This document shows positions 1-8,086 of a stretch of 34,247 bases of DNA, one piece after another. The first letter of the stretch is position 1. Every line of letters begins with the position of its first letter. The DNA comes from JBMYZL01 sp049610385 (GTDB lineage: Bacteria > Bacteroidota > Bacteroidia > Flavobacteriales_D > Sanyastnellaceae), in contig JBMYZL010000024.1 in the NCBI GenBank assembly GCA_049610385.1, forward strand, positions 1 to 34,247, written 5' to 3'. The notes beneath the pieces are model-generated. The model searched no databases and had not been told where the DNA came from. It saw only the letters and a list, made by a program, of their open reading frames with translations. The position numbers were made by a program, and so were the translations under genes.

Positions 1-512
1 CCCGGCACAGCAAAATTGCTTTTGGGTTGTGCTGGCTTTTCTTCGATGCTTAACACACGATCTTCCTCATCAAAATCCACCACGCCATATCGTTCTGGGT
101 CGGTCACATAATAGGCATAAACGATGGCGCCTTCAGGATCGGTATTGGCCCGCAATTGGCGTCCAAAACTCTGTCCATAGAAGATGTTGTCTCCCAGAAC
201 CAAAGCCACTTTGTCATCTCCGATGAACGATTCACCGATGACAAAAGCTTGCGCGAGACCATTTGGCTCCGGCTGCTCGGCATAGGTGAAGTCGCACCCC
301 AATTCACTTCCATCCCCCAATAATCGTTGAAATCCCGGAAGGTCAGTAGGCGTTGAAATGATCAAAATTTCTCGAATGCCACTCAACATCAAGGTGGACA
401 GCGGATAGTAAATCATGGGTTTGTCATAGACGGGCATCAGTTGCTTGCTGACGGCCTTTGTCAACGGCCAAAGTCGTGTGCCCGATCCACCTGCGAGGAT
501 GATTCCTTTCAT
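1..512 (-). CDS. rfbA: Glucose-1-phosphate thymidylyltransferase, partial (C-terminal part off the window)
   Basis: The enzyme joins glucose-1-phosphate and dTTP to make dTDP-glucose, the first step of dTDP-L-rhamnose synthesis for surface polysaccharide; it is cytosolic. Reading leftward from ATG at 512, the first 170 codons are visible and open to the window edge. The N-terminus has the nucleotidyltransferase signature GGSGTRLWPLT (about residues 8-18), then SKQLMPVYDKPMIYYPLS, LGDNIFYG, and near the edge SIEEKPAQPKSNFAVPG. All of these are hallmarks of RmlA. The family is about 290 residues, so roughly 120 are missing. It lies 49 bases downstream of the exporter gene on the same strand and may be co-transcribed with it. 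Identification is firm; which polysaccharide it serves cannot be seen. Confidence 0.95.
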   Translation of the reverse strand, partial: MKGIILAGGSGTRLWPLTKAVSKQLMPVYDKPMIYYPLSTLMLSGIREILIISTPTDLPGFQRLLGDGSELGCDFTYAEQPEPNGLAQAFVIGESFIGDDKVALVLGDNIFYGQSFGRQLRANTDPEGAIVYAYYVTDPERYGVVDFDEEDRVLSIEEKPAQPKSNFAVP

Positions 513-561
513 GGCCTCGAAGGTAGCCAATCCCACCCAGATGAACGGCGCAGTCCCGCGG

Positions 562-3087
562 TCATTCCCGCCGTTGCTGCAGGTCTTCGTGCTGCTCTTC
601 TCCCTTACCAGGCGCCAAACCTTGCTCGACTTCCAATTCGGCCAATTCAATGTCTTCTTCCTCATCCAAGATGGAGATGAAGGGTTCTCGAAAAGATTGG
701 GTGGTGAGAGAACGCTCGAAAGCCAAGAGCAAAGACGGAAGCAACAACAAGTTTGTGAACATGGCCACCCCAAGCGTGATGGAAACCAATAAGCCCAGCG
801 AACGGGTGCCATCAAATTCGCTCATGGCGAACATCAAAAAACCGAAAAACAGCACAACGGATGTGTACATCATGCTGACCCCGGTTTCCTTCAAAGCCAG
901 AATCACAGATTCTTTGATGTTCCATTTTTTGAGGTTGAGTTCCTGGCGGTATTTGGCCAAAAAGTGAATGGTGTCATCCACACTGATCCCGAAGGCGATG
1001 CTGAACACCAAAATCGTACTTGGCTTGATGGGGATTCCCGTCCAGCCCATGACCCCCGCTGTGAACAACAAGGGGAACAAATTGGGCAACAACGCGATCA
1101 ACACCATTCGGGCTGATCGAAACAAAAGCGCCATCATGGCCGCGATGACACAAACAGCCAGTGCAATCGAAATTGCCAAATTGCGCACCATGTAATTCGT
1201 GCCTTCCAAAAACACGACACTCGTACCCGTGAGGGTCAAACGAAACGCATCAGACGGGAAAATGCTGTCCAATCGCGGCCGCAATTCAGACAGCAAGGCT
1301 GCCATTTCCAAAGTGCCGATGTCAGCCATTTGAGTCGACACCCGCGTCACCGCCATCGTGGAATCGAAAAAGTTGCCCGCCACGCCATTCGCGGCCGCAC
1401 TTTCTTCGGCGGCTGCAGCCGAGCCGCGCATCCATGGGCCGATGAAAGATCGCTCTTGACGGGTGGGCAGACGATAACGCTCAGGTCTCCCCATATAAAA
1501 GGCTTGCACGGCAAATTTGGTCACCTCTACCGCGGACAAGGATCGGCTGAATTCGGAATATTCAGCGAGGACCCCTTGCAGTTTCTCAATGCGCCGCAAA
1601 GTCGCATCACCCGTCGCCCCATTGGGGCGATTTGCATCCACGAGAATCTCAAAAGGCATCACCCCGTTGAAGCGGCTTTCCATCCACTTGAGATCGCGAA
1701 TCACCCGATCTGAATCGGGCAAATCATCCACGATGTTCCCTGTGGTCTGCATTTGAATCAAACCCGCGAAGGAAAAGGCCAAAACCAATCCCGCACCCAA
1801 GTAAACCTGCTTCCGACGATTCTGCACAATCCAAACCAACCGATTCACAAAATCAAACATCCACTTGCGATCCAAGTGACGGGTGTGCTTCTCCTTCGGA
1901 GCCGGCAGCCAAGTCATCAAAGCCGGGATGATGGCAATGGAAATCAAGAACACGGCCATGATGTTCAATGCGGCCACAACGCCGAAATGCCGCAAAACAT
2001 CGGAATGCGTAAAAATGAATGTGGCAAAACCCAAGGCCGTCGTGAAATTGGTCAAAAGCGTGGCATTGCCCACCTTGATGATCATGCGCTGTAGGGCCAT
2101 GGCCTTGTTGCCATGTCGCTTGAACTCTGCATGGTATTTGTTGACCAAATAAATGCAATTGGGGACCCCAATGACAATCATCAGCGGGGGAATCAGGCTC
2201 ATCAACAGGGTGATGGGAAAATCGAAAAGAACCATGGTTCCCAGCGACCACACCACCCCCATGGCCACAACAATCAGGCTCACCCCCATGACCACGGGGT
2301 TGCGAAAAAACAGGAAGAGCAACAAGGCCGTCACAATCAAAGCCGCCGCAATGAAATACCCGATTTCACCCTTGACTTTGTTGGTCATTTCTGTTCGGAT
2401 GAACGGCAGCCCACTCAAATGAATCTCAATGCCATGCCTCGCCGACCATTCGTCGGCAATGGCTGTGATGTCCTCGATGACACGGCCTCGCTTCGAACTG
2501 TTGAAAAGTTGGCTGTCGATGAACACCATCATCAACGTCGCATCTCCACGTTCCGTGAACAAAAACCCTTCGTAAAACGGCAAGTTGTGGAGTTCCGCGG
2601 TGATGGAATCAGCCAAATTAGCGGTCATCTTCCCACCCATTTCCAGTCGTCCGGGCGGAACCACTGGGCGCAAAGCAAATCTCCGACGCGCCGTATCCTT
2701 TTCAATGGTATAGGCGTGGGTGGTCGCAAAGACGCTGTCGATCATTGGCAAGGAAACCGGATTGTCCTCGCCGTCTCTGGTGGTGTCCACCTGCACATCA
2801 AAAGTGCGAATGGTTTCCGCCAATTCGAACCACGCTTGCATTCCCTCTGGCGTGGTCACCTCTTTCTCATCGGTGCCGATCAACAACACATTTCCCTCCG
2901 CGCCAAAATGCGTCAAGAAACGATCGTATTCCAAGTAAGTGGAATCGGTTTTGGGCAACAACCCGCCAAACGTGTATTGCAACCGCAAGTCCGGGATCAG
3001 AGAAGCCATAAAAGCCGTGGCCAAACCCAAAGCAATGAGAATGGGCAATCGTTGACGGATGATGATGGCTGCGAGTCGAGTCCACAT
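562..3087 (-). CDS. RND superfamily (MMPL/HpnN-type) exporter
   Basis: A predicted inner-membrane protein of 841 residues with the RND repeat layout: an N-terminal membrane helix, a large extracytoplasmic loop, a block of about five helices, then the same plan again. Each helix block holds a family-type motif, GVPNCIYLVNKYHAE in the first half and FGISVDDTIHFLAKY in the second. Such proteins use the proton gradient to move lipids or other hydrophobic molecules; the substrate is not evident. No membrane-fusion protein or TolC gene is adjacent, which fits the stand-alone MMPL-like group rather than AcrB-type pumps. The C-terminus is a very acidic, Glu-rich tail. I chose ATG 3087 because a longer reading (GTG at 3129) would run across the divergent promoter region. 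It is divergent from lpdA with 64 bases between. Confidence 0.85.
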   Translation of the reverse strand: MWTRLAAIIIRQRLPILIALGLATAFMASLIPDLRLQYTFGGLLPKTDSTYLEYDRFLTHFGAEGNVLLIGTDEKEVTTPEGMQAWFELAETIRTFDVQVDTTRDGEDNPVSLPMIDSVFATTHAYTIEKDTARRRFALRPVVPPGRLEMGGKMTANLADSITAELHNLPFYEGFLFTERGDATLMMVFIDSQLFNSSKRGRVIEDITAIADEWSARHGIEIHLSGLPFIRTEMTNKVKGEIGYFIAAALIVTALLLFLFFRNPVVMGVSLIVVAMGVVWSLGTMVLFDFPITLLMSLIPPLMIVIGVPNCIYLVNKYHAEFKRHGNKAMALQRMIIKVGNATLLTNFTTALGFATFIFTHSDVLRHFGVVAALNIMAVFLISIAIIPALMTWLPAPKEKHTRHLDRKWMFDFVNRLVWIVQNRRKQVYLGAGLVLAFSFAGLIQMQTTGNIVDDLPDSDRVIRDLKWMESRFNGVMPFEILVDANRPNGATGDATLRRIEKLQGVLAEYSEFSRSLSAVEVTKFAVQAFYMGRPERYRLPTRQERSFIGPWMRGSAAAAEESAAANGVAGNFFDSTMAVTRVSTQMADIGTLEMAALLSELRPRLDSIFPSDAFRLTLTGTSVVFLEGTNYMVRNLAISIALAVCVIAAMMALLFRSARMVLIALLPNLFPLLFTAGVMGWTGIPIKPSTILVFSIAFGISVDDTIHFLAKYRQELNLKKWNIKESVILALKETGVSMMYTSVVLFFGFLMFAMSEFDGTRSLGLLVSITLGVAMFTNLLLLPSLLLAFERSLTTQSFREPFISILDEEEDIELAELEVEQGLAPGKGEEQHEDLQQRRE

Positions 3088-3098
3088 GGTTAGCGATG

Positions 3099-3106
3099 CA
3101 AAGAAA
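3099..3106 (-). promoter_or_regulatory. Possible -7 box of the exporter gene
   Basis: On the minus strand this reads TTTCTTTG, one mismatch from the Bacteroidota -7 consensus TAnnTTTG, and it lies 11 bases before the ATG at 3087. No clear -33 TTTG element is present, so this is only a weak candidate. Confidence 0.3.
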
Positions 3107-3139
3107 CAGGAAATTCGCAGGGAAGCCACGCCGCCGTTT

Positions 3140-3147
3140 TACCTTTG
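3140..3147 (+). promoter_or_regulatory. -7 promoter box of lpdA, almost abutting the start codon
   Basis: TACCTTTG matches the Bacteroidota consensus TAnnTTTG perfectly. Only four bases (CAAC) separate it from the lpdA ATG at 3152. Because the start site in this promoter class usually falls a few bases after the box, the transcript is expected to begin at or next to the ATG, giving a leaderless or nearly leaderless mRNA. No good -33 TTTG is visible upstream. Confidence 0.5.
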
Positions 3148-3151
3148 CAAC

Positions 3152-4555
3152 ATGGAACAATACGACGTGGTTGTCATTGGCAGCGGTCCAGGTGGGTATG
3201 TGGCCGCCATTCGCGCAGCTCAGTTGGGCAAGAAAACTGCACTGATTGAGAAATACGCTTCGTTGGGAGGCACTTGTTTGAATGTGGGTTGCATTCCTTC
3301 CAAGGCATTGTTGGACTCCTCGGAGCACTTTCATCAAGCGAAGACAAAATTTGCTGACCATGGCATTGGGGTCAAGGAGTTGGATCTGGATTTTGGCCAA
3401 ATGATTGCCCGCAAAGCTGGCGTCGTCTCCCAAACAGTCGCAGGCATTGAGTTCCTCATGAAGAAGAACAACATCGCTGTCCACACGGGCGTGGGAACTT
3501 TTGTGGATGCCCACACACTCTCCATTCAACCTGAAACGGGTGATGCCGTGCAAATCAAAGCGGCACATGTCATCATCGCCACCGGATCCAAACCAGCGAG
3601 TCTGCCTTTTGTGGAGATTGACAAGAAACGCGTCATCACTTCAACTGAGGCGCTGAGTCTCCCCAAATTGCCAAAATCCATGGTGGTCATCGGTGGCGGT
3701 GTGATCGGTTTGGAGTTGGGCAGTGTCTACGCCCGTCTGGGCACAGAGGTTCACGTGGTGGAATACCTCGACACCATCATCCCCACCATGGACAAATCCG
3801 TGGGCAAGGAACTGATGAAAACCATGAAAAAGTTGGGGGTCAAGTTCCACCTTTCTCACGGGGTCAAAGAAGTGAAATCCACCTCGCGCAGTGCAACAGT
3901 GAAGGCAGACAACAAAAAGGGAGAAGAAGTCACTTGGAAAGCAGATTATTGTCTGGTCTCCGTGGGACGTAAGCCATATACCGAAGGTCTGAATTTGGAA
4001 AATGCCGGCTTGTCCACAGATGATCGTGGGCGCATCTCAGTGGATGATCAAATGCGCACATCCGTGCCGCACATTTTTGCCATCGGGGATGTGGTGCGCG
4101 GGGCCATGTTGGCTCACAAAGCCGAAGAAGAAGGTGTGGTGGCGGCCGAAGTGATTGCAGGACAGCACCCGCACATCGATTACAACCTGATTCCCAATGT
4201 GGTTTATACCTGGCCCGAAGTGGCTGGAGTGGGGGCTACAGAAGAGCAATTGAAAGCTGACGAAATCGACTACAAATCCGGGTCTTTTCCCTTCAAAGCC
4301 AGCGGCAGGGCGCGTGCATCTATGGACACAGATGGCTTGGTGAAAGTCCTTGCCGATGCCCAATCCGATGAAATCTTGGGCGTTCACATCTGCGGTCCAC
4401 GCGCCGCTGACATGATTGCCGAAGCCGTGGTTGCGATGGAATACCGTGCCACTGCTGAAGATCTTTCCCGGATGTCGCACGCCCACCCCACGTTCACTGA
4501 AGCCTTGAAAGAAGCGGCCCTCGCTGCAACGGAGGACCGGGCTTTGCACGTTTGA
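3152..4555 (+). CDS. lpdA: Dihydrolipoyl dehydrogenase (E3)
   Basis: This FAD flavoenzyme reoxidises dihydrolipoamide using NAD+ as the E3 subunit of pyruvate and 2-oxoglutarate dehydrogenases and of the glycine cleavage system. The 467-residue length is typical. Visible elements are the FAD-binding GSGPGG (residues 10-15), the redox disulfide in GGTCLNVGCIPSK (Cys42 and Cys47), the NAD-binding GGGVIG (181-186), the second FAD contact FAIGD (309-313), and the C-terminal HAHPTFTE with the catalytic His445-Glu450 pair supplied across the dimer. ATG 3152 is chosen because the FAD fold begins directly after it. No E1 or E2 gene is adjacent, so this copy stands alone and may be shared by several complexes. 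Confidence 0.97.
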   Translation: MEQYDVVVIGSGPGGYVAAIRAAQLGKKTALIEKYASLGGTCLNVGCIPSKALLDSSEHFHQAKTKFADHGIGVKELDLDFGQMIARKAGVVSQTVAGIEFLMKKNNIAVHTGVGTFVDAHTLSIQPETGDAVQIKAAHVIIATGSKPASLPFVEIDKKRVITSTEALSLPKLPKSMVVIGGGVIGLELGSVYARLGTEVHVVEYLDTIIPTMDKSVGKELMKTMKKLGVKFHLSHGVKEVKSTSRSATVKADNKKGEEVTWKADYCLVSVGRKPYTEGLNLENAGLSTDDRGRISVDDQMRTSVPHIFAIGDVVRGAMLAHKAEEEGVVAAEVIAGQHPHIDYNLIPNVVYTWPEVAGVGATEEQLKADEIDYKSGSFPFKASGRARASMDTDGLVKVLADAQSDEILGVHICGPRAADMIAEAVVAMEYRATAEDLSRMSHAHPTFTEALKEAALAATEDRALHV

Positions 4556-4595
4556 GTCCTCGACGTTGAAGGGGGCAGGACGGCATTTCATGCCT

Positions 4596-4603
4596 TAAAT
4601 TCG
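4596..4603 (+). promoter_or_regulatory. Possible -7 box of pabB
   Basis: TAAATTCG differs from TAnnTTTG at one position. It ends four bases before the pabB ATG at 4608, the same spacing as the lpdA box, so a leaderless pabB-tilS-yhhQ transcript is possible. The same octamer occurs before kbl. Confidence 0.4.
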
Positions 4604-4607
4604 CGGC

Positions 4608-5948
4608 ATGCCACCGGTCACCTCTCCTGAAACCACCGGCACCCGATCCGTGTCGGCCGCTGCCATTGGGTTGCCAAACCTTTCAGAGTTGATCGCCCAA
4701 GAACCACATGTTTTTGTGTTGTTCGATGGGAGGCAAGCCGCTGGCGAACCCCCTTCAAGAAAAGATGACACTGGTGAGCATTTGCTCGCTGTCGGAGCCA
4801 AGCGGAGACTCACTTTGACCGATGCAACTGGCGCACTGGATGCTCTGGATGCATTTCTGGCCATGGAAGAGGCCACGGGCTGGGCGTTTTGTGCTTTGTC
4901 CTACGACCTGAAGAATGGGATTGAGAAGCTTTCATCCCAACGAAGCGATCCCGTCGGCTTTCCCGTCCTGCATGTCATTGAGCCACGGGTGGTCATCCGT
5001 TGGGGAGGACAGTTGCGTCAGCCCGTCATTGCCCATGGCGCTTTTGAGCCCGATGCCGCTGCGTGGCTTGGGGGGTTGGGACAATCCTTGCCAGAGCCCT
5101 TGCCCAAGTCCCAATTCGCCATGCGGCCCAAATGGGATGAAGCCACATATCAACAGCGGTTTGCGCGGGTTCAGCGGCACATCCAATGCGGAGATATTTA
5201 TGAACTCAATTTGTGCCAAGAATGGCGAGCAGAGGGTACGCTCAATAAGCCTTGGTATGATTTTGTCCGGTTGGTGGAAGCCACCCGGGCTCCACACAGT
5301 GCGTTTGTCCAAATCGACGGCAAACGTCACGCACTCTGCGCCTCTCCTGAGCGGTTTTTGCGGCGCCGAGGCATGGAATTGATCTCATCGCCCATCAAAG
5401 GCACCGCCAAACGCGGTGCTTGCGCCGCAGAAGATGAAGCGCTGAAAGAGGCATTGCTCAACGACCCCAAGGAACGGGCAGAAAATGTCATGATCTGTGA
5501 CCTTGTACGCAATGATTTGAGCCGTGTAGCTGAGCCTGGGACTGTTGAAGTTTCTGAGCTGTTTGGCATTCATTCCTTTGCCACCGTCCACCAAATGATT
5601 TCCACAGTCCGCTGCAAGGTGAGGCCCGAATGCACGTTGGGCGATATCCTGCGCGCAAGTTTCCCCATGGGTTCCATGACCGGGGCACCCAAAATCCGAG
5701 CCATGCAACTCATTGACGAATTTGAGGCCATACAACGTGGCCTTTATTCCGGTAGCATCGGCGTCATCCAACCCAATGGTGATTTTGACTTCAATGTGGT
5801 GATCCGAACGCTGCTTCACAACGCGGATCGCGCCATCTTGAGCCTGCAAGTTGGTGGTGCGCTCACCGCGCAAGCCAATCCCAACAATGAATACGCAGAA
5901 TGCCTTCTCAAAGCGGATGCGCTGCGAAAGGTCCTCGGAGATGGTTGA
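4608..5948 (+). CDS. pabB: Aminodeoxychorismate synthase component I
   Basis: This chorismate-utilising enzyme converts chorismate and ammonia to 4-amino-4-deoxychorismate, the precursor of p-aminobenzoate for folate. At 446 residues it has the usual length. The chorismate-binding domain fills about residues 170-442. Diagnostic is SPIKGT (261-266): Lys264 in this motif is the lysine characteristic of PabB, whereas anthranilate synthase has alanine there, so trpE is unlikely. Other family blocks are ENVMICDLVRNDLSR (292-306), FPMGSMTGAPKIRAMQLID (352-370) and GLYSGSIGV (378-386). Neither the glutaminase partner pabA nor the lyase pabC is adjacent. The 3' end overlaps tilS by 8 bases, pointing to coupled translation of functionally unrelated genes. 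Confidence 0.92.
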   Translation: MPPVTSPETTGTRSVSAAAIGLPNLSELIAQEPHVFVLFDGRQAAGEPPSRKDDTGEHLLAVGAKRRLTLTDATGALDALDAFLAMEEATGWAFCALSYDLKNGIEKLSSQRSDPVGFPVLHVIEPRVVIRWGGQLRQPVIAHGAFEPDAAAWLGGLGQSLPEPLPKSQFAMRPKWDEATYQQRFARVQRHIQCGDIYELNLCQEWRAEGTLNKPWYDFVRLVEATRAPHSAFVQIDGKRHALCASPERFLRRRGMELISSPIKGTAKRGACAAEDEALKEALLNDPKERAENVMICDLVRNDLSRVAEPGTVEVSELFGIHSFATVHQMISTVRCKVRPECTLGDILRASFPMGSMTGAPKIRAMQLIDEFEAIQRGLYSGSIGVIQPNGDFDFNVVIRTLLHNADRAILSLQVGGALTAQANPNNEYAECLLKADALRKVLGDG

Positions 5949-7302
5949 AGGATTGGCACCACTGCAAGGCGATGCCAGACGGGGATTGGCTCAGATTCAA
6001 CGCGTCTTGCTCGCGGCCCAAATCAAGCCGGACGAACGGTTGATTCTGGGCATCAGTGGCGGCGTCGATTCCATGATTTTGTTGTTTCTGATGGCCCATT
6101 CACCATTTGCTGACCAAATCATCGCTGCGCACTACAACTACGGTTATCGGGGGACAGATTCAGATTTGGATGAGGCCTTGGTTGAGGAGGTTTGTCGTGC
6201 ATGGGGCATCTCATGTCGAAGCCAACGCCGCCAACCGGGTCCGGAGCTTGGAGGGAGGCAAGCGGATGCCCGGCGGCGACGTTATGCATTTTTTGAATCC
6301 CTCGCTGCATCTCCCAAGGGATTGGGGTCGCGGTTGGTTTTGGCCCACCACGCGGATGATCAAGCAGAATCCTTTTTGCTCGCAGCAATTCGGGCATCTG
6401 ACCCCATTGCCTTGGGCGGGATGCGCGAGATTTCCCATGGGGGGCGTCGCCTCCGTCCACTTTTGAGCCTACAGAAAGCGGAACTCCAAGCATGGGCTCA
6501 AACCCATGACATTCCGTTTCGCGAAGACGCCACCAATGCCCAGAGACAATATCTCCGCAATGCCATTCGGCTGGATATTTTGCCTGCCTTGGACAAAGCG
6601 AAAACTGGAGCCCGTCAGAAGCTCTGCGATTGGGGACCGCGACTGCACGATTGGGGGGAACTTGTGAATCGCGCTTTGGCGGACCACCCCAGTTGGCCGG
6701 TCCCAGATCCAGAAGACGGACCTGCCCAGTTGATTCTGCCCCATGGAGGGGGCAGTGCGGCGGATCGTGAGGTGCTTCGGCAGTGGTTGGCCTGTTGGCG
6801 ACTCAACGCCTCAGCCGCCACAGAAATCCTCAAATTGAATCAACCAGGTACTTCATGGTCTGGACAAGGGGTGCAAATCCTGCGGGAACGGGAGCATTGG
6901 CTTTGGATGAATGAGCCTTCGCCCGAAAATCCAGAATGGTCCTTGCATGAAGAAACCGTTGAGGCCGGGACATGGTCCTCACCCAGCAATGGGGATGAAA
7001 CGGCGTGCTTCTGTGATGGATCTGCCTTGAAGAGACCATTGGGCATTCGGCCATGGATGCCAGGTGACCGGATGTTGCCATGGGGTTGGGAAACAGGCAC
7101 CTCTGCGAAAATCTCAGACTTGCTCACCCAGGCCAAAGTGCCTGCGCGGGAGCGGGCCAGCTGGCCCGTGGTGACGGACGGAGCAGGGGAAATTCTCTGG
7201 CTGCCTGAAATTCGTCGTTCTCAGACGGCCCCCGTTCATGCCAAATCCGAACACATCGTCAGGCTTGTTTGTCATCGAGTCGACCCGAAACCCTCAGCAT
7301 GA
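5941..7302 (+). CDS. tilS: tRNA(Ile)-lysidine synthase
   Basis: TilS uses ATP and lysine to turn the wobble cytidine of the AUA-reading isoleucine tRNA into lysidine, changing both codon and amino-acid specificity; it is essential in most bacteria. The protein has 453 residues from the chosen ATG. The PP-loop pyrophosphatase motif SGGVDS is at residues 39-44, followed by family blocks AHYNYGYRGTDSDLDE, ADARRRRYAFFE and LAHHADDQAESFLL. The C-terminal region, including RPWMPGDRM, matches the TilS C-terminal domain. ATG 5941 gives an 8-base out-of-frame overlap with pabB; an earlier in-frame ATG at 5851 would require a 98-base overlap and an extension the family lacks. The stop overlaps the next start as ATGA. 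Confidence 0.94.
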   Translation: MVEGLAPLQGDARRGLAQIQRVLLAAQIKPDERLILGISGGVDSMILLFLMAHSPFADQIIAAHYNYGYRGTDSDLDEALVEEVCRAWGISCRSQRRQPGPELGGRQADARRRRYAFFESLAASPKGLGSRLVLAHHADDQAESFLLAAIRASDPIALGGMREISHGGRRLRPLLSLQKAELQAWAQTHDIPFREDATNAQRQYLRNAIRLDILPALDKAKTGARQKLCDWGPRLHDWGELVNRALADHPSWPVPDPEDGPAQLILPHGGGSAADREVLRQWLACWRLNASAATEILKLNQPGTSWSGQGVQILREREHWLWMNEPSPENPEWSLHEETVEAGTWSSPSNGDETACFCDGSALKRPLGIRPWMPGDRMLPWGWETGTSAKISDLLTQAKVPARERASWPVVTDGAGEILWLPEIRRSQTAPVHAKSEHIVRLVCHRVDPKPSA

Positions 7303-8009
7303 TCCTGCAACCGAAATCTCTTACGCCCTCCCAACGCGACTTGGCGATGCGCATTTTTCTGCTCTTGTCCGCTCTGTTCATCGCCAGTTTGGTGGCTTGC
7401 AATTTGATTTTCAGAAAGTTCTTTCACCTTGAAGGGTTCGGGGGAGCTCTGGTGTTTGAGCAAAGTGTTGGATTGTTGCCTTACCCCGTGACATTTTTGG
7501 TGACCGATTTGATCAGCGAGTTGTATGGCAAACGCAAGGCCAACACTGTTGTGCTAGCGGGTTTGGTCGCCAGTGGATTTACGCTCATCATCATCTGGGT
7601 GAGTCAGGGAGTGCATGCGGCTGAATGGTCTCCGGTGAATGATCTTGAATTTGACCATGTCTTTGGGTCAACTGTCGTTGCAGTCGCGGCATCGATGAGT
7701 GCATACTTGTTGGCTCAGTTCCTGGATGTGCGGCTGTTCCATTTTTGGAAAAATTGGACAAACGGCAAAAAACTCTGGCTTCGCAACAACCTCAGCACCA
7801 TCCCTTCTCAGTTTGTCGACACGTTTTCCGTGCTGTTTCTGATGTGTGCCGTGGGTGAAATCGAGTGGGTCCTTTTTGGCGGGCTTCTACTCAATGGGTT
7901 CATTTTCAAAGTTTTAATCGCTGTTGTTGACACACCTTTGGTGTATTTGGGCAGTTGGTTGGTGCGCCGCCAATTTGGTTTGCGTCTGGGCGAAGAGATT
8001 GCCCTTTGA
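7299..8009 (+). CDS. yhhQ: Queuosine precursor transporter (YhhQ/DUF165 family)
   Basis: An integral membrane protein of 236 residues with about six hydrophobic helices. The family signature YPVTFLVTDLISELYGKRKA (about residues 62-81) is clear. YhhQ members import the queuosine precursors preQ0 and preQ1 (family knowledge), feeding modification of the wobble guanosine of tRNAs for Tyr, His, Asn and Asp. The start is fixed by the ATGA overlap with tilS; a reading from 7269 is possible but would overlap tilS by 34 bases. Coupling to tilS puts two wobble-position tRNA functions into one operon. Whether the cell also makes queuosine from GTP cannot be judged here. Confidence 0.9.
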   Translation: MILQPKSLTPSQRDLAMRIFLLLSALFIASLVACNLIFRKFFHLEGFGGALVFEQSVGLLPYPVTFLVTDLISELYGKRKANTVVLAGLVASGFTLIIIWVSQGVHAAEWSPVNDLEFDHVFGSTVVAVAASMSAYLLAQFLDVRLFHFWKNWTNGKKLWLRNNLSTIPSQFVDTFSVLFLMCAVGEIEWVLFGGLLLNGFIFKVLIAVVDTPLVYLGSWLVRRQFGLRLGEEIAL

Positions 8010-8071
8010 ATCACACCCAAACACCCACCTTTCAAGCCAAAATGGAAAGTGGCTGCCTGACTCCCTTGCTT

Positions 8072-8079
8072 TATCTTCG
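8072..8079 (+). promoter_or_regulatory. Possible -7 box of dsbD
   Basis: TATCTTCG is one base from TAnnTTTG and sits seven bases before the dsbD ATG at 8087. It lies in the 77-base gap after yhhQ, so dsbD can have its own promoter. Confidence 0.4.
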
Positions 8080-8086
8080 CAAGACC

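Noticed and set aside
2113..3093. A 326-codon open frame on the plus strand opposite the exporter gene.
   Set aside because: Its translation is a low-complexity His/Gln/Arg-rich shadow of the exporter, with no domain; the minus-strand reading has clear RND motifs.
4582..4594. Small hairpin GGCAT-TTC-ATGCC after lpdA, followed by TTAAATT.
   Set aside because: Five-pair stem with a three-base loop and no proper T-run; it also abuts the candidate pabB -7 box, so a terminator is unconvincing.
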